Positions 44,884-54,180 of a DNA stretch of 62,685 nt are shown in pieces. This stretch comes from Desulfuromonadales bacterium (GTDB lineage Bacteria > Desulfobacterota > Desulfuromonadia > Geobacterales > Pseudopelobacteraceae). The notes beneath the pieces are model-generated. The model was not told the DNA's origin. It did no database searches and saw nothing but the letters and a program-made list of their open reading frames with translations. Each line of letters opens with the position of its first letter. The first letter of the stretch is position 1. The position numbers were made by a program, and so were the translations under genes. Where the stretch lies: the NCBI GenBank assembly GCA_016650295.1, contig JAENWA010000005.1, positions 1 to 62,685 of the forward strand, in the 5' to 3' direction.

Positions 44884-46851
44884 CTAGAAAGTTCTCGATA
44901 TATCGAAGTGCAGGTTGTCATCCCGGGAATTTTGCCCTGACGAAACGCGCCAAATGGTTTGTCCCGCGAGATGGAAGTCCAGCCTGTTGATATGCCCGTT
45001 CAGAGTGGTTTTGAAAAAGACGTAGTCGCTGGAGCCTCTATTGCTGGTGTTATTGGCGTAGTTGAGCGACAGGACGAGCTTTGCCCAGCTGAAGAGGTTG
45101 CGCGAGTAGGTTGAGCCGGCGCTCAAATTGTTTTCCGTGCTTGTGCCACCTCCTGCGGTGGTTGATCCGTTCATGCTATAGCGATCCTGTACGTTAAAAG
45201 AGATAACGGACAAGGGCATCTGATGGAGATAGCGCCAGGAACCGCTCAGGTAGGAATACTTGGTGGGGCCGCTCTCGTAGGTTGTATATTCAGTGCTCAG
45301 CGTGTTATCGGTGTAATTGGCATCGAGGCGAATCCGGAAAGATGTGCTGGCGTACAGGCTGAGATTCGGGTCCCCTCCCGAGGAAGTCACGCTCTGAGTC
45401 GACATGTCGCCGGAGAGCTGGTAGCGGTTTTTCAGTATGGAAAGGGTACTGGAAAGGATAATGGAGTCGGTGGAGTATGCCACCTGAGGGTTGATCAGCA
45501 CCTGGTAGGAGATGAAGAGATCGGTCCCGGGAACGATGGTGCCGCCGTTCAGAATCTCGATGCGGCCGAGCAGCAGGTTGACCGAGTAGTCCCTGCCTTC
45601 CACATACAGGATTTCGGGGTTGCGACTCTTGATACTGACCACTGAACCGAGCCGCCCTGATAAACTCAAGGTGATCACCTGCCCCTGTTGCACCTGGGAG
45701 TGCAGTTCATCACGCACCGCAAGCACGGAACTACCCACTGCCCTGATGACCGTTTCTCTGCCCGTGCCTGCATTGAAAGTTAAAATACTCTGCTTCGGGA
45801 GCGTCTTACGATACCCGAAGTAGATCGATTCGCCATACGTGGTTTCAGTCCCGCCGAAGACGCTCCGCTCCTGATAATGACCGCGCAGTCGGGACTCCAG
45901 ACTCTGGAACAGCTTGTGGGAAAGGGCTGCGGTACCCGAATCGGTTTGCTGCACTTGATCGCTGCCGTCGAAGCCCAACGATTTGTTGTAGCTGTGCTCA
46001 TAGGTCAGGTTCCCCCGCAGCGCCGCGCCAAAACGGCCGGAAAGTATCTCCGTAATGGTAGCGGAGCGTTGCAGCACGAGGCCCTGGATCGAGTCCTGCG
46101 CTTGCACATTGGTACCAAGTGAATACCTCTTCGCTTGATCCATGCTCACACTGTTGCTGAATGCGAGTGAGTAGTTGCGTGAGTTGGTCACCTGCTCCGC
46201 CAGCTTGGACCGGGAATCATCGTAGGTAAGAGTAAGCTCCGAACTGCTGATGTCACGGTAGGTGTGGTTGGCGAGCAGCAACAGACCGTTGCCCGTGGTT
46301 AGCGAGTCCTGCTGGAGCCCCTGGGTATCAGTGGTAGTTCTGATATAGCGCAGTTGCAGGGGGAGAATGTTGTTGACCAGGCGTAGGCCGACCTTGGTGC
46401 TGTCCGTTGTGGCGGTGTAAGCCGGCAGAAAGGCGGTCACCACCGTGTTGCTATTGCGCGCATTGGAGACGGTCACCGGGTAGGGATTCGCAGTGAAGGC
46501 AGTGGCGTCGACGCTGTACTGATAGTTTATCTTCTGTGGGTTGGACGAGTCTTGCGACAAGCTGGCCTGGTCATAAATCAGATCGCCCCCCAGGTCAATG
46601 TGGAGCAAATCAGGATTTAAGATACTGAAAGCGCTGCCTATATGGTATTTTTCCTGAAAACGGTTCACCGTAGAGCTGGTATTTCCGGTGTGCCGTCCAG
46701 TGTATTCATAGAGCAAGGAAACCCTCTGCCGGAGCCCCTCATACTGCAGGAACGCCTGAGGGCGCACAACCTCCACCAGGGATGCGGCCATGCTGACCGG
46801 AACCGAGGAAAAACTGGTCAAAAGACAGATAAGGGCTATTCGTGTCAGCAT
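44884..46851 (-). CDS. outer-membrane beta-barrel (porin-like) protein of the cytochrome cluster
   Basis: A 655-residue protein with signal peptide (LICLLTSFSSVPVSMAAS) and many alternating amphipathic strands ending in aromatic residues (LSAGSTYSRNLFSWAKLVLSLNY, RLDFHLAGQTIWRVS), finishing with FDISRTF. A terminal Phe is the classic signal for outer-membrane insertion. Encoded among multihaem cytochromes, it probably encases one of them, as in porin-cytochrome complexes. A non-barrel insert near residue 405 (VEGRDYSVNLLLGRIEILNGG) is notable. It begins six bases after the 5-haem lipoprotein stop. Confidence 0.82.
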   Translation of the reverse strand: MLTRIALICLLTSFSSVPVSMAASLVEVVRPQAFLQYEGLRQRVSLLYEYTGRHTGNTSSTVNRFQEKYHIGSAFSILNPDLLHIDLGGDLIYDQASLSQDSSNPQKINYQYSVDATAFTANPYPVTVSNARNSNTVVTAFLPAYTATTDSTKVGLRLVNNILPLQLRYIRTTTDTQGLQQDSLTTGNGLLLLANHTYRDISSSELTLTYDDSRSKLAEQVTNSRNYSLAFSNSVSMDQAKRYSLGTNVQAQDSIQGLVLQRSATITEILSGRFGAALRGNLTYEHSYNKSLGFDGSDQVQQTDSGTAALSHKLFQSLESRLRGHYQERSVFGGTETTYGESIYFGYRKTLPKQSILTFNAGTGRETVIRAVGSSVLAVRDELHSQVQQGQVITLSLSGRLGSVVSIKSRNPEILYVEGRDYSVNLLLGRIEILNGGTIVPGTDLFISYQVLINPQVAYSTDSIILSSTLSILKNRYQLSGDMSTQSVTSSGGDPNLSLYASTSFRIRLDANYTDNTLSTEYTTYESGPTKYSYLSGSWRYLHQMPLSVISFNVQDRYSMNGSTTAGGGTSTENNLSAGSTYSRNLFSWAKLVLSLNYANNTSNRGSSDYVFFKTTLNGHINRLDFHLAGQTIWRVSSGQNSRDDNLHFDISRTF

Positions 46852-46857
46852 GCGCTA

Positions 46858-47433
46858 TTATCGGAGGAAATACTGTGCGTCGCCGGAATGGGGATCGTGA
46901 CAATCCGTACAGAGCATGCCCTTGGCAGTGGCTTTGTCATGCAGCCCTTCAGCTATCCTTTTCTCCTTGTGACAACTGGCGCACAAGGTTCTCTTTTCCA
47001 CCTTGAGCAGCGAAGGGAACTGCGAGGTATGAGGGTCGTGACACTCCAGGCATCCCCCGACAGACGCCGGCCCATGAACCATAGCTTTCTTTATGATGTC
47101 CGGGTGGCAGACAAAGCAGAGCTTGTCCTTCGGCACAATAAGCCCGGACTCCTTGGCCTTGTCATGACAACGGTCGCATTTCTTTTCCGCATAGGGCGGA
47201 TGCTCCGAGGCGATCGCTTTCGCAGCGGACGCTCCTTTGCTCATTAGCTCGTCACGCTCCTCCTGGAGTTTTTTCTCGTGATAATCCCGGCAAAATTGCT
47301 CCGGCGGCGGCATGCTGGGTACTCCATCGAATATGGTTGTGGTGACCTTGTGGACTGTAAGCGGATCACAGCCGCAGAGCACACCGGCTATGCAGACAAC
47401 CCCTATGACTTTTTTCCATTTCCGCGTCTGCAT
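46858..47433 (-). CDS. 5-haem c-type cytochrome lipoprotein
   Basis: A 191-residue protein with a lipobox leader (VVCIAGVLCGC) and five haem sites: CDRCH, CFVCH, CLECH, CASCH and CTDCH, with HDP/HGP spacing as in cytochrome c3/c7-like proteins. The lipid anchor and the adjoining barrel gene suggest it is the periplasm-facing or outer-membrane-anchored cytochrome of the conduit. It is directly coupled to the barrel gene, separated by six bases. Confidence 0.92.
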   Translation of the reverse strand: MQTRKWKKVIGVVCIAGVLCGCDPLTVHKVTTTIFDGVPSMPPPEQFCRDYHEKKLQEERDELMSKGASAAKAIASEHPPYAEKKCDRCHDKAKESGLIVPKDKLCFVCHPDIIKKAMVHGPASVGGCLECHDPHTSQFPSLLKVEKRTLCASCHKEKRIAEGLHDKATAKGMLCTDCHDPHSGDAQYFLR

Positions 47434-47502
47434 GTTCTCACCTAATCCGTGGCGGCTAGTCTTTTACTTCGAGGAGTTCAGTCTGGAACGCCCTTGCACC
47501 TA

Positions 47503-47538
47503 TTCTCCACCCCTGCTCGCCGCGGCAGGGGTGGAGAA
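47503..47538. promoter_or_regulatory. 14-bp perfect stem-loop between NHL and 5-haem genes
   Basis: TTCTCCACCCCTGC at 47503-47516 and its exact complement at 47525-47538, with an 8-base loop. There is no T-run on either strand, so it is unlikely to be a simple terminator. It may be an RNA processing, stability or attenuation site between two genes of one transcript. Confidence 0.6.
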
Positions 47539-47582
47539 AGGTGGCATGGCTTTTGGTACTACTTCTGCTCGGTGTCGGCGCT

Positions 47583-48749
47583 CTATTTTTTCTCGCTGCC
47601 GCCCTTCTTGCTGCCCTGCATCGCACCGATCCCATAGATGGAAATGGTGGAATTTATCAGGCTAGCGGACTGATTGGAAACAAAGACGATCTTCTCCAGA
47701 ATAAAGCCCGGTGCTGCCAGTTTCTGGAAATAGGGGAGGTTGTCCTTGCTGACCGCGATGCCGGTGGGCAGGTTCAATGAGCCGGCCGGCAATCCCGGCG
47801 TACCGAAGACCCCCAGCATCCCCTTCCTGTCATTCATAAAGATCTGTACGTTGGAAAATCCTGCGTCTGCCACATAGATCCAACCGTCATCGTCCACGGC
47901 GATCCCCTTGGGACGGGAAAATCCACCCGGGGTGTCGGTGGCACCGCCGAACTGAAAGATCAGATGCCCGTCACTGTCAAATTTCATGACATTGGACTTG
48001 GCTAAACTTGATACGTAAATGAAACCTTGCGGATCGACGGTCATGCTTGTGGGGAAGGCAACTGCATTTTGGGGATCCGCCTCGGTCCTGAGGCTGCCCA
48101 CCGTTCTCAGCTGCTCACCGCTCGTGCGATCCAACACGCGGATCTCACTGCCTCTTCCATCCAGGACATACACGAGATCACCATAGACGGCCACTCCGAC
48201 GGTGGTACTCTTTTTTTCCTCGGTACTGGAGGTCTTGCCCATCGACTTCAGGTAGTTGCCTTCGGCATCATAGACAACAATATCGTTCCTGGCCGTGTCT
48301 GCGACGTAGAGATTTCCCTCCTTATCCAGCGCAACACCGATCGGCGATCTCAGCTGTCCGGGACCCCGGACGTTTCCCTTGAGAAAATCGTATGTTTTCT
48401 TCGCGAAATCGATGACGATGACCTGCGATCCCGAAACCGAGCAGATATACAATTTGCCGTTCCGGGCGGCCATCCCGTAAGGCTTGCCGATTTTCTTGAT
48501 GAGCCCACTCTGTTCGCTGCCGGTCAGTACCATGGAAAACTTGGAAGACTTTCCTTCAATATCAGTCGAATCATTAATTCCCATCAGGAACTGTACATGA
48601 GGCTCATCCGGTGGCGGCGGGAAGAAGACCGGCCCCGCCGGGCCGGCAGTCTTGCCGGCGCATCCGGAAAGAAGCACGACAAAAAAAGTCACGAGCAGCA
48701 GCGGTTGCACGACTTTGGCCAGACACCTGATCTTAACATGTACGTTCAT
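47583..48749 (-). CDS. NHL-repeat lipoprotein
   Basis: About 388 residues: lipobox leader (LLLVTFFVVLLSGCAG), a Pro-rich stretch, then six NHL blades (IGKPYGMAARNGKLYICS, LRSPIGVALDKEGNLYVADTARNDIVVYD, FSRPKGIAVDDDGWIYVADAGFSNVQIF and so on). Like the NHL protein at 43670 it is encoded between cytochromes, and the pair may scaffold the complex. The C-terminal 50 residues (FILEKIVFVSNQSASLINSTISIYGIG) are outside the propeller. ATG at 48749 has GGAG five to six bases upstream. Confidence 0.87.
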   Translation of the reverse strand: MNVHVKIRCLAKVVQPLLLVTFFVVLLSGCAGKTAGPAGPVFFPPPPDEPHVQFLMGINDSTDIEGKSSKFSMVLTGSEQSGLIKKIGKPYGMAARNGKLYICSVSGSQVIVIDFAKKTYDFLKGNVRGPGQLRSPIGVALDKEGNLYVADTARNDIVVYDAEGNYLKSMGKTSSTEEKKSTTVGVAVYGDLVYVLDGRGSEIRVLDRTSGEQLRTVGSLRTEADPQNAVAFPTSMTVDPQGFIYVSSLAKSNVMKFDSDGHLIFQFGGATDTPGGFSRPKGIAVDDDGWIYVADAGFSNVQIFMNDRKGMLGVFGTPGLPAGSLNLPTGIAVSKDNLPYFQKLAAPGFILEKIVFVSNQSASLINSTISIYGIGAMQGSKKGGSEKK

Positions 48750-48840
48750 AATCACTCCCATTGTTACATCTGTGTGTTGATGTGTCCGCCCGGACACGCG
48801 GGCGGATAGGTGCTCCGACCTTGCAGGAAGGCGGCGCGAC

Positions 48841-50229
48841 TCAATAGGCAACCGGCTTTTCCCTGTCGTATTTGAAGGCCCGGTGACAGCCGGGCAGGCA
48901 CCCCCCTCCCGTCGGGGTGATCTTGAAGTTCATCGGGATTTTCCAGTCACCAAAGGACGCACCATCCTTATTGATGAGCCGTTCTCCGTCACTGGCGTGG
49001 GGCTGGTGACAGACACGGCAGGTGCGTCCTTTGCGGCTGTTGGCCACATGCAGGTAGTGGAGGTTCCGGTTGCCGTTGCGAAATCGAGTGTAGATCGTAG
49101 TTTCCGCGAAACGGAGCAGGTTCTTCTCATGACAGGCCAGGCACGCATCATACAGACCTTCCTTGTATGGAGCGTAGAGGCTGGCGGGATAGCTTCCCCG
49201 GAGCATCCGGAAGTTGTCCGAACCGTGCGGGTCGTGGCATGCCTTGCATTCACCCTTCTTGATGGGACCATGGAGATATTTTTTCCCGGCCAGTTCCTTT
49301 TTGATATTTCGCAGGGGGGGAGTGCCCAGGTTATCCTTGTCGTGGCAGCGCAGGCAGGTTGTTATCTCGTCGAACGGCAGCAACCCCTTGGCCTGAGAAT
49401 AGTGGGGCGAGTGGCAGGAGCCGCAACTGCCTTCCTGCTGGAGGGGCTTGTGCGGTACCTTCACTCCTGCCAGCTTCTTGCCTATCTTGACATGGCACTC
49501 GACACAGAGATCAGGCATCTTCTTCTTGAGCAGCTTGGAAACCGGCGACCCGTGGGGATTATGGCAGGCGGTGCAGGGGCCATCCTTGACCGGCGGATGG
49601 ACTACTGGCGATTCATTCAGGGACTTTCCAAAATCAGCGTGACATTTCAGGCACAGATTCCGAACCGGTCCTTCGAGGAGGCCCTTTGCCTCCGCCTCAT
49701 GAGGATCATGACATTTGTTACATGCGCCAACAGCAACGGGTCCGTGCATGAATTTCTGTTTGAACGGGGCGCTGTCATGACACACCAGACAGAGGTCAGT
49801 CCGGTCCTCGCCCACGTTCAGAAGAAACCGGCCGGACCCCCCGTGCGGTTTGTGGCAGGCAAGACAATCACCTTCCTTTACCGGCGGGTGCATCACCTTC
49901 TTCTTCCCGAAAGGATCGTGGCACTCTGCGCAAAGCGCGGGCACCTTGGCCTTCAGTTCCCAGCTTTTGCCACCCAGTAAGGGGTGCACCTTATTTTTCT
50001 GCTGGTGACACGCAAAGCAGTCTCTTTCCTTGACAGGGGCGTGCGGTTGCTCCGAACCGATAATCGAGCGGTGACATGAGGTTATCGAGCATGTGGAACC
50101 TTTCGCGACGGCGGGCACCGGAGTAGTGGCGGGCATCTGAACGGGAGCGGGATCCTGCGCGGAGACGGGCCCCTGAGATAAGATGACCAGGAATCCTGTG
50201 AGACATACGAAGATGACAAACCTGATCAT
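48841..50229 (-). CDS. multihaem exported c-type cytochrome (13 CXXCH, one CX4CH, one CX3CH)
   Basis: About 462 residues with a signal peptide (FVIFVCLTGFLVILSQGPVSA). Haem sites in order: CSITSCH (four residues between the cysteines), CFACH, CAECH, CLACH, CLVCH, CNKCH, CLKCH, CTACH, CVECH, CGSCH, CLRCH, CKACH, CLACH, CRVCH and CLPGCH (three between). The regular HPPVK/HGPIK-x-CxxCHxPHG phrasing shows an internally repeated doheme module (about 45 residues), as in NrfB/DmsE-like chains. First gene of the cytochrome run. ATG at 50229 is followed directly by the leader; an ATG eight codons earlier is possible. Confidence 0.92.
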   Translation of the reverse strand: MIRFVIFVCLTGFLVILSQGPVSAQDPAPVQMPATTPVPAVAKGSTCSITSCHRSIIGSEQPHAPVKERDCFACHQQKNKVHPLLGGKSWELKAKVPALCAECHDPFGKKKVMHPPVKEGDCLACHKPHGGSGRFLLNVGEDRTDLCLVCHDSAPFKQKFMHGPVAVGACNKCHDPHEAEAKGLLEGPVRNLCLKCHADFGKSLNESPVVHPPVKDGPCTACHNPHGSPVSKLLKKKMPDLCVECHVKIGKKLAGVKVPHKPLQQEGSCGSCHSPHYSQAKGLLPFDEITTCLRCHDKDNLGTPPLRNIKKELAGKKYLHGPIKKGECKACHDPHGSDNFRMLRGSYPASLYAPYKEGLYDACLACHEKNLLRFAETTIYTRFRNGNRNLHYLHVANSRKGRTCRVCHQPHASDGERLINKDGASFGDWKIPMNFKITPTGGGCLPGCHRAFKYDREKPVAY

Positions 50230-50569
50230 GATAAACCCCACAGACAATAACAACTTCCAACCGAAACGGCTTCATCGGGACGTGTACGTAAGATTTTATT
50301 TCGGTTACCGTGTTCAATGAGCCAGCATCTAGTCTTACAACATTTTACGAGTTTTGCGCAATAGAATTTTCAGTTAGTTGGGCACCTGTACTTTTAGAAC
50401 TAGCTTATATTACTTAACATTTATTATAGGTTGCTGTGAAGTAAGTGCCGTGGTGCGGAGAAATCGAACTGAAATCGGAACTGTATCTCACGCGACCATC
50501 AGTTTTTATGTGAGGCGAATTCTATAATCCAAGTGCAACACTAATTGGAGTAGAGTGTTGCCATGGAAA
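50230..50569. other. upstream region of the cytochrome run, no gene
   Basis: About 340 bases, AT-rich compared with the flanks, between the first cytochrome gene and an IS30 remnant. It must hold the promoter of the run. No convincing sigma-54 (TGGC-N8-TGC) or sigma-70 pair could be fixed by eye. Confidence 0.45.
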
Positions 50570-50570
50570 A

Positions 50571-51166
50571 ATGATACCAGTATTTTGGAGCTGGGGAGCG
50601 AGCCGTTGTGATGGTTATGCACCACAATGGTGATAGCTGAGGGGCAATTGCTAGGCTGCTCAAACGTTCTCCAAGTAGTGTGAGTCGAGAATCATCTCGC
50701 AACGTCGTACGTGGACTTCCATATGATGCCGTGCAAGCCGGCCAGTATGCACATGCCAAACAAATCAAGCGTCGCCGTGAACTGAAGCTGTCTCACGACA
50801 CAGCGTTATTCCGCACAGTCTGCCAGTATATGGGGGGATGGCTGGTCGCCGGAGCAAATTGCCGGTTTTCTGAAACGCAAATATCCCGACGACCCGGAAG
50901 GTACCGTGTCTCACGAAACTATCTACAATGCCCTGTATGTTAAGCTTCGTGGCGAACTGCGTACTGAACTGATCGCCTGTTTACGCCATGGGCGCAGAGG
51001 TCGGCGACCTCGATCCCGAGGTATTGATCGGCGTGGCCAGATTCCTGATATGGTGAGCATCCACTTGCGACGTTTCGAAGTGGAGAATCGGTTAATTCCA
51101 GGGCACTGGGAAGGTGACTTGTTCAGAGCCGTTGGTTTTACTGAACTACATCAATTAATGAATTGA
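50571..51166 (+). pseudogene. IS30-family transposase remnant
   Basis: Translated pieces read IARLLKRSPSSVSRE (helix-turn-helix), then after a frameshift near 50830 WSPEQIAGFLKRKYPDDPEGTVSHETIYNALY, then RRGQIPDMVSIHLRRFEVENRLIPGHWEGDL, all typical of IS30 transposases. There is an early stop near 50640, at least one frameshift, and the frame ends right after GHWEGDLF, losing the rest of the DDE catalytic domain. Inactive. Confidence 0.85.
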
Positions 51167-51351
51167 AATGTGGTATCTAACTACTCGAACACATTGCAAT
51201 TTGGTGCGAAATGCTGTACAACTTTTCGTAAAATAAGCTGAAATTCGCTTAAATAAATCACATCAATATCGGTGCGTTGTCTACTTGTTCCCACGTCTCG
51301 GAGATATGTTGTGGCAACTATCGATTAAAAGGCTTTTACCAGAGGGATGCT

Positions 51352-54180
51352 ATGTGTAATGTTTCAATATTTATTTCGATAATGATCTCTTTACTCCTTA
51401 CCGGATGCACTCATACGGAATCGCTGGGACAAAAACGGACGAGTATTTGTACGGTAAAGGTGAGCACATCCCTTGATTTCACGGATAGCAAGTTTACGAA
51501 TGAAATTATGGTAGCCGGTGATGAAAATGGAAATGCAATTTTCTCCGCTCAGGAGGATTCAAGGTTCATAATTACGTATCTTTCGCCGTCGGATCAAAAA
51601 GAAGTAAGAGGTATGCTTCATAACTCGTTGAAGTTGGGGAGCACTGCCGATAAGGAAAAGGCTGAAGTCCAGAGGTCGCTCGGCCACTTGAGAAAGCAAA
51701 ATGGTAAATGGGGGTGGCCCACGGACTTGGTAATGCAATTCAATGCATCAAGATCAGGAAAAATTTGGAATACCAGTTTTGAACTCTGCCGTATGATGCC
51801 TGCTCAATTTATTAAGAGTCCAGAAGAAAAAACCGATCCTTGCTATAAGAAAACGACCTTTTTCCTTAATAATGTATCCGTAATACAACTTATGAACTGT
51901 CTTGATATCCTATCATTTCCTACGCAAAATCTCACAGCCACAGCCGGCAATGCCCAGGCGCTGGTAAGTTTCTCGGCACCGGTGTCAGACGGCGAAAGCG
52001 CCATAACCGGCTACACTGTAACTTCCGATCCTTCTGGCGGAACCGATGTTAACGCCGGATCAACAGCGACGATTCATACCATTACCGGCCTCAAAAACGG
52101 CACCGCCTATACCTTCTCGGTGCAGGCTTCCAATGCCGCCGGGTCCAGTATTGCTTCCTCCCCCTCCAATAGCGTGACGCCGCTCCACGTTCCCGAAACT
52201 TCCGCCAACGTCACAGCTACAGCCGGCAACGCCCAGGCGATGGTAAGTTTCTCAGCGCCGAAGTCAGACGGCGGAAGCGCCATAACCGGCTACACCGTGA
52301 CTTCCAACCCTTCAGGCGGAACCGATATTAATGCCGGATCAACAGCGATGATTCATACCATTACCGGCCTCAAAAACGGCACCGCCTATACCTTCTCGGT
52401 GCAGGCTTCCAACGCAGTCGGGTCCAGTATTGCTTCCTCCCCTTCCAATAGCGTGACGCCATTCCTCGTTCCCGGAGCCCCCGTCAACGTCACAGCCACG
52501 GCCGGCAACGCCCGGGCGATGGTAAGTTTCTCGGTGCCGGTATCAGACGGCGGAAGCGCCATAACCGGCTACACCGTGACTTCCGATCCTTCTGGCGGAA
52601 AGGATGTTAACGCCGGATCAACAGTGTTGACTCATGCCATTACTGGCCTCAATAACGACACTGCCTATACCTTCTCGGTGCAGGCGGCCAAGTCAGCCGG
52701 AACCGGTCCTGCCTCCTCCCCCTCCAATAGCGTGACACCATCCGACGTTCCCGAAGCTCCGACCAACGTCACAGCCACAGCCGGCAACGCCCAGGCGATG
52801 GTAAGTTTCTCGGCGCCGGAGTCAGACGGCGGAAGCGCCATATCCGGCTACACCGTGACTTCCAACCCTTCAGGCGGAAAGGATGTTAACGCCGGTTCAA
52901 CAGCGTTTGCTCATACCATTACCGGCCTCAAAAACGGCACTGCCTATACCTTCTCGGTGCAGGCGGCCAACATCGCCAAGACCAGTCCTGCTTCCTCCCC
53001 CTCCAATCGCGTGACACCATCCGACGTTCCCGGAGTTCCGACCAACGTCACAGCCACAGCCGGCAACGCCCGGGCGCTAGTAAGTTTCTCGGCGCCGAAG
53101 TCAGACGGCGGAAGCGCCATAACCGGCTACACCGTGACTTCCAACCCTTCAGGCGGAACCGATAATAATGCCGGATCAACAGCTATGACTCATGCCATTA
53201 CCGGCCTCAAAAATGGCACCACCTATACCTTCTCGGTGCAGACGGCCAACATCGCCAAGACCAGTCCTGCTTCCTCCCCCTCCAATAGAGTGACACCTAT
53301 CGACGTTCCCGGATCCCCCGCCAACGTCACAGCCACAGCCGGCAACGCCCGGGCGATGGTAAGTTTCTCGGCGCCGGTGTCAGACGGCGGAAGCGCTATA
53401 ACCGGCTACACCGTAACTTCCAACCCTTCAGGCGGAAAGGATGTTAACGCCGGATCAACAGTGTTGACTCATACCATTACCGGCCTCAAAAACAGCACCT
53501 CCTATACCTTCTTGGTTCAGGCTTCCAAGACAGCCGGATCCGGTCCTGCTTCCTCCCCCTCCAATAGCGTGACACCATCCGACGTTCCCGGATCCCCCGC
53601 CAACGTCACAGCCACAGCCGGCAACGCCCAGGCGATGGTAAGTTTCTCGGCGCCGGTGTCAGACGGCGGAAGCGCCATAACCGGCTACACCGTAACTTCC
53701 GATCCTACAGGCGGAAAGGATGTTAACGCCGGATCAACAGCTATGACCCATACCATTACCGGCCTCAAAAACGGCACTGCCTATACCTTCTCGGTGCAGG
53801 CGACCAACAACGCCAAGACCAGTCCTGCTTCCTCTCCCTCCAATAGAGTGACACCTATCGGCGATCCCGGAGCCCCCGTCAACGTCACAGCCACAGCCGG
53901 AAGCAACGCCCAGGCGATAGTAAGTTTCTCGGCGCCGGTGTCAGACGGCGGAAGCGCTATAACCGGCTACACCGTAACTTCCAACCCTTCAGGCGGAAAG
54001 GATGTTAACGCCGGATCAACAGTGTTGACTCATACCATCGTCGGACTCATCAACGGCACAGCCTTTACCTTCTCTGTGCAGGCGGAAAACGCTACCGGGA
54101 CCGGTCCTGCTTCCTCCCCCTCAAATAGCATGATTCCAGTACACCCAGAAAAAATTGAGAGGAAGAACAGTAACATGTGA
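51352..54180 (+). CDS. lipoprotein with eight fibronectin type III repeats
   Basis: About 942 residues. Lipobox leader (VSIFISIMISLLLTGC), a unique N-terminal domain to about residue 190 with several cysteines, then eight FN3 domains of 93 residues each (TATAGNAQAMVSFSAP, GGSAITGYTVTSNPSGG, TITGLKNGTAYTFSVQA, ASSPSNSVTP). The repeats are nearly identical at DNA level (279-bp period). ATG at 51352 has GAGGG five bases upstream; the open frame extends to 51277 without features. Likely a cell-surface adhesion or carbohydrate-contact protein (inference). It lies between mobile-element remnants. Confidence 0.88.
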   Translation: MCNVSIFISIMISLLLTGCTHTESLGQKRTSICTVKVSTSLDFTDSKFTNEIMVAGDENGNAIFSAQEDSRFIITYLSPSDQKEVRGMLHNSLKLGSTADKEKAEVQRSLGHLRKQNGKWGWPTDLVMQFNASRSGKIWNTSFELCRMMPAQFIKSPEEKTDPCYKKTTFFLNNVSVIQLMNCLDILSFPTQNLTATAGNAQALVSFSAPVSDGESAITGYTVTSDPSGGTDVNAGSTATIHTITGLKNGTAYTFSVQASNAAGSSIASSPSNSVTPLHVPETSANVTATAGNAQAMVSFSAPKSDGGSAITGYTVTSNPSGGTDINAGSTAMIHTITGLKNGTAYTFSVQASNAVGSSIASSPSNSVTPFLVPGAPVNVTATAGNARAMVSFSVPVSDGGSAITGYTVTSDPSGGKDVNAGSTVLTHAITGLNNDTAYTFSVQAAKSAGTGPASSPSNSVTPSDVPEAPTNVTATAGNAQAMVSFSAPESDGGSAISGYTVTSNPSGGKDVNAGSTAFAHTITGLKNGTAYTFSVQAANIAKTSPASSPSNRVTPSDVPGVPTNVTATAGNARALVSFSAPKSDGGSAITGYTVTSNPSGGTDNNAGSTAMTHAITGLKNGTTYTFSVQTANIAKTSPASSPSNRVTPIDVPGSPANVTATAGNARAMVSFSAPVSDGGSAITGYTVTSNPSGGKDVNAGSTVLTHTITGLKNSTSYTFLVQASKTAGSGPASSPSNSVTPSDVPGSPANVTATAGNAQAMVSFSAPVSDGGSAITGYTVTSDPTGGKDVNAGSTAMTHTITGLKNGTAYTFSVQATNNAKTSPASSPSNRVTPIGDPGAPVNVTATAGSNAQAIVSFSAPVSDGGSAITGYTVTSNPSGGKDVNAGSTVLTHTIVGLINGTAFTFSVQAENATGTGPASSPSNSMIPVHPEKIERKNSNM
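51933..54150. repeat. eight tandem 279-bp repeats encoding FN3 domains
   Basis: Period 279 bases exactly (starts near 51933, 52212, 52491 and so on). The eighth copy has one extra Ser codon. Variation is concentrated in two short windows per unit (KDVNAGSTVLTH versus TDINAGSTAMIH, and SNAVGSS versus NIAKTSP), suggesting shuffling of sub-blocks by recombination. Confidence 0.9.

Noticed and set aside
48883-49980. 365-residue plus-strand open frame
   Set aside because: Antisense shadow of the 15-haem cytochrome; long only because the repetitive minus-strand gene lacks certain codons.
51933-54150. FN3 repeats as assembly duplication artefact
   Set aside because: The copies differ at several codons in an orderly way and the frame stays open through all eight.
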